This document shows positions 1 to 6,054 of a stretch of 8,395 nt of DNA, in pieces. The stretch is from positions 1-8,395 of the forward strand of contig WFOY01000110.1 in the NCBI GenBank assembly GCA_015487835.1. The letters run 5' to 3'. Origin of the DNA: Aquificaceae bacterium. GTDB taxonomy: Bacteria; Aquificota; Aquificia; Aquificales; Aquificaceae. The number at the start of each line of letters is the position of its first letter. Within the stretch, counting starts at the first letter, position 1. The notes beneath the pieces were generated by a model, which made no database searches, had not been told where the DNA came from, and saw nothing but the letters and a program-made list of their open reading frames with translations. Made by a program: the position numbers and the translations under genes.

Positions 1-384
1 GGGCACGTGGAGGTGGGGGAGTTCGCCTTCATAGGTGGGCTATCCGCAGTCCATCAGTGGGCGAGGGTTGGATCCTACGCTATGGTCGGCGGTCTCACGG
101 GCGTTTCCCTCGACATACCCCCCTTCTGCATAGCCTCCGGACAGCACGCAAAACTCTACGGTGTGAACGTCAAGGGTTTACAGAGGAGGGGCTTCTCCAA
201 GGAGAGGATATCGGCCATAAAGAGGGCTTACAGAATTCTTTTCAGAAGCAACTTCCTGAGGCAGGAGGCCATAGCGAAGCTCAGGAAGGAGTTTGAGGGA
301 AACAGGGACATAGAGATGATCATAGAGTTCTTAGAAACCTCCAAGAGAGGTGTAGCTTCTGATGTAGGAGGTAAGGAGAGATGA
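1..384 (+). CDS. lpxA: Acyl-[ACP]--UDP-N-acetylglucosamine O-acyltransferase LpxA, C-terminal half (5' end outside window)
   Basis: LpxA transfers a 3-hydroxyacyl chain from acyl-ACP to UDP-GlcNAc, the first step of lipid A synthesis, in the cytoplasm. The reading frame is open from base 1 and gives 127 residues, about half of the usual ~260. It begins inside the last turns of the left-handed beta-helix (IGGLSAVHQWARVGSYAMVG) and continues into the C-terminal helical domain. Family landmarks seen are GQHAKLYGVN and LQRRGFS, matching E. coli GNHATPFGVN and LKRRGFS, the region that contacts the UDP-GlcNAc and acyl substrates. The catalytic His (His125 in E. coli) would lie upstream, outside the window. 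The GTG at base 7 is an internal codon, not a start. The TGA stop overlaps the glmU ATG, so the two genes are probably translationally coupled. Confidence 0.95.
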   Translation, partial: GHVEVGEFAFIGGLSAVHQWARVGSYAMVGGLTGVSLDIPPFCIASGQHAKLYGVNVKGLQRRGFSKERISAIKRAYRILFRSNFLRQEAIAKLRKEFEGNRDIEMIIEFLETSKRGVASDVGGKER

Positions 385-1769
385 AGGCTCTCGTCCTGGC
401 GGCCGGTCTCGGGACCAGGTTCAAAAGCAAAAGACCCAAGGTCGTTCACAGGATCCTGGGCAAACCTATGGTCTGGTATGTGGTGAGTACGCTGAGGCAG
501 GCTGGCATACAGGATATAGGCGTCGTGGTAGGCTATAAGGCGGAGGAGGTTAGGGATGTCTTAGGAGACGAGGTTACCTACCTCCACCAGAGGGATCCCA
601 AGGGAGGCACAGGGGACGCGGTCCTGTCGGCTATGGAGTTCTGGAAGGATCACGAGGGTTACCTCCTTGTCGTGAACGGCGACTCACCTCTCATCCTGCC
701 CGAGACCGTGCGCAATCTTCAGCGTTTCGTCCACATGGTTGAGGAGTACGAGGGGGTAAAGATCTCCTGTGCGGTCCTCACCACCTTTCTGAGCGATCCC
801 ACCGGCTACGGCAGGGTCATCAAGGAGGAGGGGACCGACAGGATCCTGAGGATAGTCGAGGAGAGGGACGCCACCCCCGAGGAGAGGGCTGTGAGGGAGG
901 TAAACGCGGGTCTGTACGCCTTCTTCGCACCTCACCTCAAGGAGGTCCTCCCAGAGGTCGGGCCCAGTGAGGCCACGGGAGAGATCTACCTCACCGAAGT
1001 CGTCTCCCTGATGACCTCCAGAGGCATGGAGGTCAGGTCCTTCATGGCCACAGACCCTACGGAAGCCCTCGGTGTAAACACCCGCTGGGACCTCAGCATA
1101 GCCGAAAACGTTTTAAGGCTAAGGATCATAAGGTTCTGGTCCGATAGGGGGGTTACCTTTCACCTGCCCGAGACCGTATGGCTGGATCCAGACGTTACCC
1201 TCGGAGAGGAGGTCGAGATAGAACCCGACGTCACCCTCAAAGGTAAGACGAAGGTGGGGCCGGGAGTCCGCATAGGTAGAGGTAGCTACGTAGAGAACGC
1301 CTCCATAGGTGAGGGTGTTACAGTCCTCCCCTACTCCGTGGTTATCGGTGCCACTGTGGAACCCGGTGCGACGGTGGGCCCTTTCTCCCACATAAGGGAG
1401 GGGACCGTAGTCGGTCAGAAGGCCGAGATAGGTGCCTTCGTCGAGGTGAAGAGGAGCAGGATAGGCAGTGGGGTGAAGGCCAAGCACCTCGCCTACATAG
1501 GGGACGCGGAGGTGGGCGAGGGTGCCAACATCGGGGCAGGTGTGGTTACCGCGAACTACGACGGAAAGAAAAAGCACAAAACCTTCATAGGGAAGGGGAC
1601 CTTCGTAGGTAGCAACTCGCTCCTGATAGCTCCTGTAAGTTTGGGCGACGAGAGCTACGTAGCGGGCGGGTCCGTGATCACGAAGGACGTCCCCGAGGGA
1701 GCCTTAGCTGTATCACGGTCCCCTATGAGATTATTTGAGGGTAAGGGTAGAAAGAAACTCAAGGACTAA
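381..1769 (+). CDS. glmU: Bifunctional GlmU: GlcN-1-P acetyltransferase / GlcNAc-1-P uridylyltransferase
   Basis: GlmU acetylates glucosamine-1-phosphate and then couples it to UTP, making UDP-GlcNAc for peptidoglycan and lipid A. The protein has 462 residues, the usual length. The N-terminal pyrophosphorylase domain (about 1-235) shows LAAGLGTRFKS (7-16), K20, GGTGDA (75-80), the metal-binding D101 in NGDSPL, NAG (175-177) and N233. The C-terminal beta-helix (about 255-450) has hexapeptide repeats and the acetyltransferase site: K-R near 357-360, catalytic H369 in KHLAYIGDAE (E. coli His363) and NIGAG...NYDG (383-394). The ATG start is preceded by a strong TAGGAGGT ribosome site and overlaps the lpxA stop. 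Its product is the substrate of LpxA, so the pairing makes metabolic sense. GGTGDA has Asp where E. coli has His (LGTGHA). The TAA stop interlocks with the stop of the convergent PilZ gene. Confidence 0.97.
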   Translation: MKALVLAAGLGTRFKSKRPKVVHRILGKPMVWYVVSTLRQAGIQDIGVVVGYKAEEVRDVLGDEVTYLHQRDPKGGTGDAVLSAMEFWKDHEGYLLVVNGDSPLILPETVRNLQRFVHMVEEYEGVKISCAVLTTFLSDPTGYGRVIKEEGTDRILRIVEERDATPEERAVREVNAGLYAFFAPHLKEVLPEVGPSEATGEIYLTEVVSLMTSRGMEVRSFMATDPTEALGVNTRWDLSIAENVLRLRIIRFWSDRGVTFHLPETVWLDPDVTLGEEVEIEPDVTLKGKTKVGPGVRIGRGSYVENASIGEGVTVLPYSVVIGATVEPGATVGPFSHIREGTVVGQKAEIGAFVEVKRSRIGSGVKAKHLAYIGDAEVGEGANIGAGVVTANYDGKKKHKTFIGKGTFVGSNSLLIAPVSLGDESYVAGGSVITKDVPEGALAVSRSPMRLFEGKGRKKLKD

Positions 1770-2368
1770 CCACCCCTCTGGGCTTTTAGGAACATCTCGG
1801 TGAATATCCTACCGAACAGCTCGGTAAACCCGTGGTTGCCCTCCAAGATCTCCAGGACCGTCAGACCGCCCCCGCTTCTGACCACCTTTGCCCGAACGCT
1901 GTAACGCATACCCTTGTGGACCAGGACAACCTCGCACCTCTCGCCTTTCACCTCCTCCGGTGTGGCGACGCTGACCGAGACGAAGCTTATGTCCTCCACA
2001 ACACCTCTAACTTCCCTATTACCGCACCTTATTACTGCCTCCACACTCACGAAGTCCTTTATCCTGATCCTGGGAAACTTCCTCCTGTCTTCGGTGACGA
2101 AGTCAATTGAAAGGACAGCACCCCTCTCCTCTGGCTTCACCACCCTCGCCTCGGCTATGAGGTTTCTGTTCCCCTCCTCTATAAGTATGTATAGAACCTT
2201 GCTCTCTTTGAGATGCTTCATGAGCGAGGTGGGGAATAGGTACCTAACCCTGAGGGCCTGGTCGTTTATCTTGTAAAGGTTGAAGGTCACCGGCATGAAG
2301 TTGCCGGAAACCTCTAAGAAGCCTCTGTACCTCTTACCTGACCTCAGCAACTTGAGGGCGTCTGTCAC
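1766..2368 (-). CDS. YcgR-like two-domain PilZ protein, candidate c-di-GMP receptor
   Basis: The 200-residue protein has an N-terminal beta-rich region (about 1-88) resembling the YcgR-N or flagellar-brake type, followed by a PilZ domain (about 92-180). The first PilZ motif is intact: RRKFPRIRI, giving RxxxR at R96-R100. The second motif, normally D/N-x-S-x-x-G, reads DISFVS (126-131), so the Gly is replaced by Ser. PilZ proteins bind cyclic di-GMP and in flagellated bacteria can slow or bias the motor. Its place as last gene of a fliM-cheZ-cheY operon suggests such a role. Start: GTG at 2368 with GGAGG seven bases upstream. It overlaps the end of the J-domain gene by 35 bases. No signal peptide or membrane segment is seen. 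The domain call is firm, but actual c-di-GMP binding is uncertain because of the altered second motif. Confidence 0.85.
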   Translation of the reverse strand: MTDALKLLRSGKRYRGFLEVSGNFMPVTFNLYKINDQALRVRYLFPTSLMKHLKESKVLYILIEEGNRNLIAEARVVKPEERGAVLSIDFVTEDRRKFPRIRIKDFVSVEAVIRCGNREVRGVVEDISFVSVSVATPEEVKGERCEVVLVHKGMRYSVRAKVVRSGGGLTVLEILEGNHGFTELFGRIFTEMFLKAQRGG

Positions 2369-2822
2369 CTATGAACCTCCTAAGAACCTGATAGTAGTAG
2401 TTGATCCTGACCATCTCCCTGTGGGCCTCCTCCGTCTTGCCCACCCTGTCCGGGTGGTATCTGCGCACGAGGTGCCTGTACCTGGTTTTGATAGCTTCTT
2501 CCGAGAGTTCTTTCAGACCGAAGAAACGGATCGCCTCCTCCACCTTGGCCGGATACCTCCTGCATGCAGACCAGTATGTCTTGACGTAGGCCTCGTAGAT
2601 CTTCGACCTTCTGTGCCTCACCTCCTCAAAGGACCTTATTAGGGCGGAAGGGGAGAAGTAAAAGACGAGCTCCCTTATTATGGACCTGTCGAACCACTCC
2701 CGAAAGAAATCTTCCGCTGAGAGGAAACTGTACCTCCTGTATATGTCGTGGAAGGAGGATATGAACTGGTTGAACCTCATATCGTACATGTACTCAACAA
2801 CCTTCCTGCAGAAGGCGCTCAT
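2334..2822 (-). CDS. J-domain (DnaJ-like) protein with C-terminal J-domain
   Basis: The protein has 162 residues from the ATG at 2822. The last third is a J-domain (about 95-150): KELSEEAIKTRYRHLVRRYHPDR with the invariant HPD at 123-125, then helix III-like INYYYQVLRRF. J-domains dock onto DnaK/Hsp70 and stimulate its ATPase. The first ~90 residues are helical, rich in Tyr, Phe and Arg, and I do not recognise them. There is no Gly/Phe-rich region, zinc finger or client-binding C-terminal domain, so this is not DnaJ itself but a specialised J-protein that would bring DnaK to a particular client. Start choice: an AGGGAGG site sits six bases before ATG 2822, while the TTG at 2828 would leave the site too close. 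The ATG lies two bases after the MCP stop. The neighbours suggest a flagellar or chemotaxis client, which is inference. Confidence 0.8.
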   Translation of the reverse strand: MSAFCRKVVEYMYDMRFNQFISSFHDIYRRYSFLSAEDFFREWFDRSIIRELVFYFSPSALIRSFEEVRHRRSKIYEAYVKTYWSACRRYPAKVEEAIRFFGLKELSEEAIKTRYRHLVRRYHPDRVGKTEEAHREMVRINYYYQVLRRFIGDRRPQVAEVR

Positions 2823-2824
2823 GC

Positions 2825-3775
2825 TCAACCTCCCTCAGAGACTCTCACCTCCAGAGACCTCTTTATATCCTGCATTATGTTCATTATTGACTCTAACTTG
2901 GAGGAGACCTCCTCGTACTTCCCCTTGAGGGCCTCCATCCTGTACTGGACCAGGTAGAACAGATCCTCCACATCAGAGGCTTGATCCTTCTGTACGTTCG
3001 CCTCCCTGGCCACCTGGTCCATGTGGTCCTTCGCCATATCTATCTTCTTCTCTATGTCCTTCAGAACCTTGTCTATGTTCTCGGTGAACTCCATCGTCTT
3101 TGTGGCGAGCCTCCTCACCTCCTCGGCGACGACCGCGAAACCCCTACCCAGATCACCTGCCCTGGCTGCCTCTATGGCGGCGTTAAGAGCCAGAAGGTTC
3201 GTCTGCTCGGATATCTCGTTTATCAGGGACAGGATCCTCACTATGTTCTCCGACTCCTTACTAAGGTCCTTTATCATCTCCAGGTCCTTCCTTATGTTCT
3301 CTTCAGTTCTCGAGGATATGCTTGACATCTCCTTGACTATCTCAAGCCCGTTACTCACTATCCTGAAGACCTCGTCGAGTTCCGAGAAGCTGGCTATAGC
3401 TTTGGAGGAGAGCCTGTTTATCTCCTCGGTTATAGGTTCTATCTGGTCCTTGATGCTTTTCAGACACTCTTCAACGCTTGGCTTTTCCTCAACTTCCCTC
3501 TGGGGCTCCTCGACGATCTCCTTTCTTTTAAAGATCACGAAGGACCTTCCCCTGGCTACCACCTCAACATCTTCCCTGGTCTCCAGATCACCTATATCGC
3601 CTCCTCCGAGTATGTCCTTCGCCGCAACGTTCATGAACTCAACCCTGCCGTTTCTGAAGAGGACCACACCCTCCTCCAGCCTGTCCAGGACCTCTTTGAG
3701 GAGGTTGACCTCAGCCCTGCACCCTTCGAGGCTCTCCTCCAGTTCCTTGACCCTTCGCCCGTTGAAGAAGAACAT
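2825..3775 (-). CDS. Soluble methyl-accepting chemotaxis-type receptor with N-terminal PAS-like region
   Basis: A 316-residue cytoplasmic receptor with no signal peptide, membrane segment or HAMP domain. Residues about 10-30 look like a short coiled coil. Residues about 30-90 ([20 protein letters not shown]) resemble a short PAS domain, so an internal signal could be sensed, but the ligand is unknown. From about 100 to 310 it is a long antiparallel coiled-coil hairpin. The kinase-control tip is at 188-224, with [19 protein letters not shown], then [15 protein letters not shown], the region that contacts CheA and CheW/CheV. Each arm is roughly 14-15 heptads by my count. The ATG has a GAGGTG site seven bases upstream and follows the cheY stop by 11 bases. 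Being inside a fliM-cheZ-cheY operon it is likely a main receptor of this pathway. I cannot point to methylation sites with certainty. Confidence 0.9.
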   Translation of the reverse strand: MFFFNGRRVKELEESLEGCRAEVNLLKEVLDRLEEGVVLFRNGRVEFMNVAAKDILGGGDIGDLETREDVEVVARGRSFVIFKRKEIVEEPQREVEEKPSVEECLKSIKDQIEPITEEINRLSSKAIASFSELDEVFRIVSNGLEIVKEMSSISSRTEENIRKDLEMIKDLSKESENIVRILSLINEISEQTNLLALNAAIEAARAGDLGRGFAVVAEEVRRLATKTMEFTENIDKVLKDIEKKIDMAKDHMDQVAREANVQKDQASDVEDLFYLVQYRMEALKGKYEEVSSKLESIMNIMQDIKRSLEVRVSEGG

Positions 3776-3786
3776 GGTCTAACACC

Positions 3787-4170
3787 TCACTTGAATATCT
3801 TCTCCATCTTCTCCTTAAGAACCTCAGGCGTAAAGGGTTTAACTATGTAGTTGTTCACGCCAGCCTTTAGGGCTTCTATTACGTTCTCCTTCTTCGCCTC
3901 TGCTGTGACCATTAAGACTGGTAGGTGCTTAAGATCGGGGTCGTTTCTGATCTCCTTGACGAGGGATAGACCGTCCATCTCGGGCATGTTCCAGTCGGTT
4001 ATGACGAAATCGAACTTCTCACTCTTTAGCTTAGCGAGGGCCTGTTTTCCGTTCTCCGCCTCCTCTATGTTCGAGTAGCCCAGCTGGTTGAGGATAGTCC
4101 TTATTATCCTTCTCATGGTGCTCATGTCGTCCACGACCAGGATCCTTATATCGTTAGGGGGCATGGGCAT
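3787..4170 (-). CDS. cheY: Chemotaxis response regulator CheY
   Basis: A stand-alone receiver domain of 127 residues, the typical CheY length. It accepts a phosphoryl group from CheA and, when phosphorylated, binds FliM to change motor rotation. All active-site residues are visible: acidic pair D14-D15, phospho-acceptor D59 in [12 protein letters not shown]89, Y108 and K111 followed by P112. These correspond to E. coli D12/D13, D57, T87, Y106 and K109, and the Trp after the phosphorylated Asp is kept. The Tyr switch residue and the adjacent fliM and cheZ support a true motor CheY rather than an unrelated receiver. The ATG at 4170 is chosen because GGAGG lies about seven bases upstream, overlapping the end of cheZ. 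A second in-frame ATG two codons later is less well placed. Confidence 0.95.
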   Translation of the reverse strand: MPMPPNDIRILVVDDMSTMRRIIRTILNQLGYSNIEEAENGKQALAKLKSEKFDFVITDWNMPEMDGLSLVKEIRNDPDLKHLPVLMVTAEAKKENVIEALKAGVNNYIVKPFTPEVLKEKMEKIFK

Positions 4171-4182
4171 GTCCTGTCCTCC

Positions 4183-4740
4183 TCAAAGGCCGAACTCCTC
4201 GAGCAGCTTGTCAACATCCTTCTGGGATATGCGTTCCTGGGAGAGTAGCTCGCTCACCTTTCCTTTTATACCAGAGACCTGATCCTCTTTCAAGTCTTTA
4301 CCCGCCGTCACCTGGGATACAATAACGTCCACGAGGGCTGACTTTATCCTCTCGAGCACATCTATAACAGTTTTAAGCTGCTGACCGGCAAGGTCATGGA
4401 AGGACAGGTACGTGTAAAGGTCCAGGATCGTTGCCAGGTTCTGGTCGTTCCTCTGCTTTATGTCCTCTAACTTCTCCCTTATCCTCTGAACCGGGTTGAG
4501 ACCTAGGAGGAACTCAACGTCCTCCCCTATCTTCTTCGAGTTTCCGTTTATCCTCTCCAGAAGGTTCATTATGGAGTGGGAGGTGTCCTCTAAGTAGGTC
4601 ATAACATCCTTTATGTTCTTGGCCGTCTCCGGTATTAGCTGGGAGCTCTCGGCTACGGGCTTTTTGATGTTGTCTATGACCCTTTCCAGCTCCTTTACGT
4701 TCTCGATAAGATCCCTTATTATCTCCTCGATCTCCTTCAT
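4183..4740 (-). CDS. cheZ: CheY-P phosphatase CheZ
   Basis: CheZ removes phosphate from CheY-P and resets the motor signal. The 185-residue protein is almost entirely helical, as expected for the long dimeric four-helix bundle. The catalytic segment reads SFHDLAGQQL (113-122) against FQDLTGQVI in E. coli, so the key Asp and Gln are kept as D116 and Q120. The C-terminus DVDKLLEEFGL matches the E. coli tail (VDDLLDSLGF), a flexible CheY-binding peptide, joined by a charged linker from about 145 to 173. It is somewhat shorter than E. coli CheZ (~214 residues). Its ATG overlaps the fliM stop (ATGA), so translation is likely coupled, and cheY follows 12 bases later. Placing phosphatase, CheY and FliM together fits an output module at the motor. 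Confidence 0.9.
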   Translation of the reverse strand: MKEIEEIIRDLIENVKELERVIDNIKKPVAESSQLIPETAKNIKDVMTYLEDTSHSIMNLLERINGNSKKIGEDVEFLLGLNPVQRIREKLEDIKQRNDQNLATILDLYTYLSFHDLAGQQLKTVIDVLERIKSALVDVIVSQVTAGKDLKEDQVSGIKGKVSELLSQERISQKDVDKLLEEFGL

Positions 4741-5708
4741 TCGCCGACCCTCGGCAGGAACTCAAGGATCCTTTCGATCTTCACAGCCTTCCTTACCCCT
4801 GACTCTCCCAGAACACCCTTAAACATGGGAAGCCCTGACACCTTCACTACCACCTCCTCGGTGGCCTTCCTATCCAGGTATATGATGTCACCCTCCTTAA
4901 GGTCGAGGATCTCTCTCACCTTCATATTCATAATCGGCAGGACTGCCTCCACCTTTACAGGCACGCTCATCAGATTGGACAGAACCACCTCCTTAAAGTC
5001 TCCCTCCTCGGTTTCGGCGGTGCGGAGGATATCCTTTATGGGTTCTATTGTCTTCATGGGTATGGCGAAGTATACGCTCCCCTTGAACCCTTCTATCTCG
5101 ACGGTGAGCGTTATAACTATAACTATCTCGTTCCTGCTCACCGTTATCAGCCTCTTCGGGTTGTCCTCAATGCCCGCGAACAGGATCTCTCCCTCCTTCA
5201 CGACCTCCTGCCAGGCGTTGTTAAGATGCTTTATGAGAACATCTAGGAAGTTTCTCACTATCCTGAGTTCCACCTTGGTGAAGTTCTTACCCTCCACCTT
5301 GTAAGGCTGGGCCGGTCCCCCGAATATGACGCTCACGATCGTGTATATCAGCCTCGTGTCCAGAACGAGGTACATGCGACCTCCGAGGGCTTCGGCGTTT
5401 AGGATCGCTATGGCTGCGGGGAGAGGTATCTTGAGGACGAAGTCCGATATCTTCTCCGTCTTTATGTCCGATAGGGATATGGTGTCCAGGTTGAAGATCA
5501 TGCCTCTTAGCTCGGTGGTCGCCGAGGCTATCCACCTGTTTACCATCTGTTCGATCTTTATGAGCCTGGTGGGCGATATCTTCTCAAGGTCTTCTATGCT
5601 GAAGGGTTTGTACTCGACCTCCGGTTTCTGTTGAGCTGCCTCCTCCTTCCCCAAACTCTGGAGGAGCATGTCTATCTCTTCTTGGGAGAGGAACTCTTCA
5701 CCAGCCAT
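4737..5708 (-). CDS. fliM: Flagellar motor switch protein FliM
   Basis: FliM forms the C-ring with FliG and FliN and is the docking site for CheY-P. From the ATG at 5708 it has 323 residues, normal for the family. The N-terminal CheY-binding peptide LSQEEIDMLL (residues 7-16) is followed by a flexible linker. The middle domain (about 40-225) has the FGG motif at 129-131 and VEGKNFTKVELRIVRNFLD after it. The C-terminal SpoA/FliN-like domain spans about 245-315 (SVPVKVEAVLP, LKEGDIIYLD). A TTG at 5711 is also in frame, but neither start has a ribosome binding site. The next ATG would delete the CheY-binding motif, so it is unlikely. The gene heads the leftward operon and overlaps cheZ by four bases. 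Confidence 0.95.
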   Translation of the reverse strand: MAGEEFLSQEEIDMLLQSLGKEEAAQQKPEVEYKPFSIEDLEKISPTRLIKIEQMVNRWIASATTELRGMIFNLDTISLSDIKTEKISDFVLKIPLPAAIAILNAEALGGRMYLVLDTRLIYTIVSVIFGGPAQPYKVEGKNFTKVELRIVRNFLDVLIKHLNNAWQEVVKEGEILFAGIEDNPKRLITVSRNEIVIVITLTVEIEGFKGSVYFAIPMKTIEPIKDILRTAETEEGDFKEVVLSNLMSVPVKVEAVLPIMNMKVREILDLKEGDIIYLDRKATEEVVVKVSGLPMFKGVLGESGVRKAVKIERILEFLPRVGE

Positions 5709-5726
5709 CAAGTTAAATATATATCA
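5709..5726 (-). promoter_or_regulatory. Candidate fliM promoter -10 region, possibly giving a leaderless mRNA
   Basis: Reading leftward, the 18 bases before the fliM ATG are TGATATATATTTAACTTG. TATATT (5721-5716) ends seven bases before the ATG, and TATATA preceded by TGn (an extended -10 pattern) is the alternative register. With either, transcription would begin at or within a few bases of the ATG, and no Shine-Dalgarno sequence exists. The -35 region shows no good TTGACA match. This is inference from spacing and base composition only. Confidence 0.45.
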
Positions 5727-5727
5727 T

Positions 5728-5755
5728 TAAAGGATCCGACCTCATGTTCCGAAAA
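5728..5755 (+). promoter_or_regulatory. Candidate sigma-28 (FliA)-type promoter for the MCP tip-cheV-cheA operon
   Basis: TAAAGGAT at 5728-5735 is followed after 12 bases by TCCGAAAA at 5748-5755. The consensus for the flagellar sigma factor FliA is TAAAGTTT, 11 bases, GCCGATAA. The first four bases of the -35 box match and the -10 box matches at six of eight positions, with the gap one base longer than usual. Transcription would start near 5762, about 20 bases before the ribosome site of the first gene. Chemotaxis operons are commonly FliA-dependent, which makes this plausible, but short degenerate matches can be chance. Confidence 0.35.
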
Positions 5756-5761
5756 GGATCC
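5729..5761. repeat. Direct repeat of AAAGGATCC, 24 bases apart, in the divergent promoter region
   Basis: AAAGGATCC occurs at 5729-5737 and again at 5753-5761. Each copy contains the palindrome GGATCC, and the second sits in a longer palindrome, AAGGATCCTT (5754-5763). A third GGATCC lies at 5798-5803 inside the first rightward gene. The pair flanks and overlaps the candidate rightward promoter. It could be an operator, or chance in a sequence where GGATCC is frequent. Confidence 0.5.
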
Positions 5762-5772
5762 TTAACAGTCCC

Positions 5773-5779
5773 GGGAGGA
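5773..5779 (+). promoter_or_regulatory. Ribosome binding site of the MCP tip gene
   Basis: GGGAGGA lies five bases before the ATG at 5785. It fixes the start of the unusually short receptor gene. The frame upstream has no ATG, GTG or TTG before a TAA at 5728, so the protein cannot be longer at its N-terminus. Confidence 0.8.
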
Positions 5780-5784
5780 TCAGG

Positions 5785-6054
5785 ATGGCCGAGGATAGGA
5801 TCCGGGAATGTATTAAGTATATGGAGGACCTTTCCAAGCTCACCGAGAGCCTGATGAAGATAGCCAAGCAGTCCAATCTCCTGGCCCTGAACGCTGCCAT
5901 AGAGGCTGCGAGGGTGGGCGAGTCTGGAAAGGGTTTTGCAGTCGTCGCAACCGAGTTCAGAAAGCTCGCCGACAACACATCCAAGCTCTCCAAGGAGATA
6001 AAGACGATAGTTGACAAGATCGCCGAGACCCTCCAGGTGGAGGAGGAAGGATGA
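5785..6054 (+). CDS. Minimal MCP signalling-tip protein (89 residues)
   Basis: The protein consists of little but the kinase-control hairpin of a chemoreceptor. Residues 28-63 carry the highly conserved tip, [20 protein letters not shown] then [15 protein letters not shown], with the turn near residues 46-48. That leaves only about 6 heptads before the turn and 5-6 after it. There is no sensor domain, membrane segment or HAMP domain, and no visible methylation-helix region, which would lie further from the tip than this protein extends. It is not a decayed remnant cut off by the neighbouring gene: it has its own strong ribosome site, the upstream frame is closed, and its TGA stop overlaps the cheV ATG (ATGA). 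The tip resembles that of the soluble MCP at 2825-3775. In known receptors this region binds CheA and CheW-like proteins, so it may assemble with the CheV and CheA encoded just downstream. The role itself is inference. Confidence 0.85.
   Translation: MAEDRIRECIKYMEDLSKLTESLMKIAKQSNLLALNAAIEAARVGESGKGFAVVATEFRKLADNTSKLSKEIKTIVDKIAETLQVEEEG

Noticed and set aside
1119..1577. 152-codon minus-strand frame inside glmU
   Set aside because: It lies wholly opposite conserved GlmU beta-helix coding sequence and shows no recognisable domain.
1770..1789. Possible terminator after glmU (CCCTCTGGG followed by CTTTT)
   Set aside because: The stem is only three to four base pairs and lies inside the PilZ gene, too weak to call an intrinsic terminator.
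2290..2307. CCGGC/GCCGG inverted repeat with an 8-base loop
   Set aside because: It is inside the PilZ coding region, has only a five-base stem and no T-run, so a terminator or regulatory role is not supported.
2823..2828. TTG at 2828 as start of the J-domain gene
   Set aside because: It leaves no spacing from the AGGGAGG ribosome site, while the ATG at 2822 has a normal six-base gap.
3021..3782. 253-codon open frame on the plus strand opposite the soluble MCP gene
   Set aside because: Its product is Ser/Leu-rich low-complexity sequence, the expected antisense image of a Glu/Lys/Arg-rich coiled coil. The minus-strand frame has clear MCP motifs and a ribosome site.
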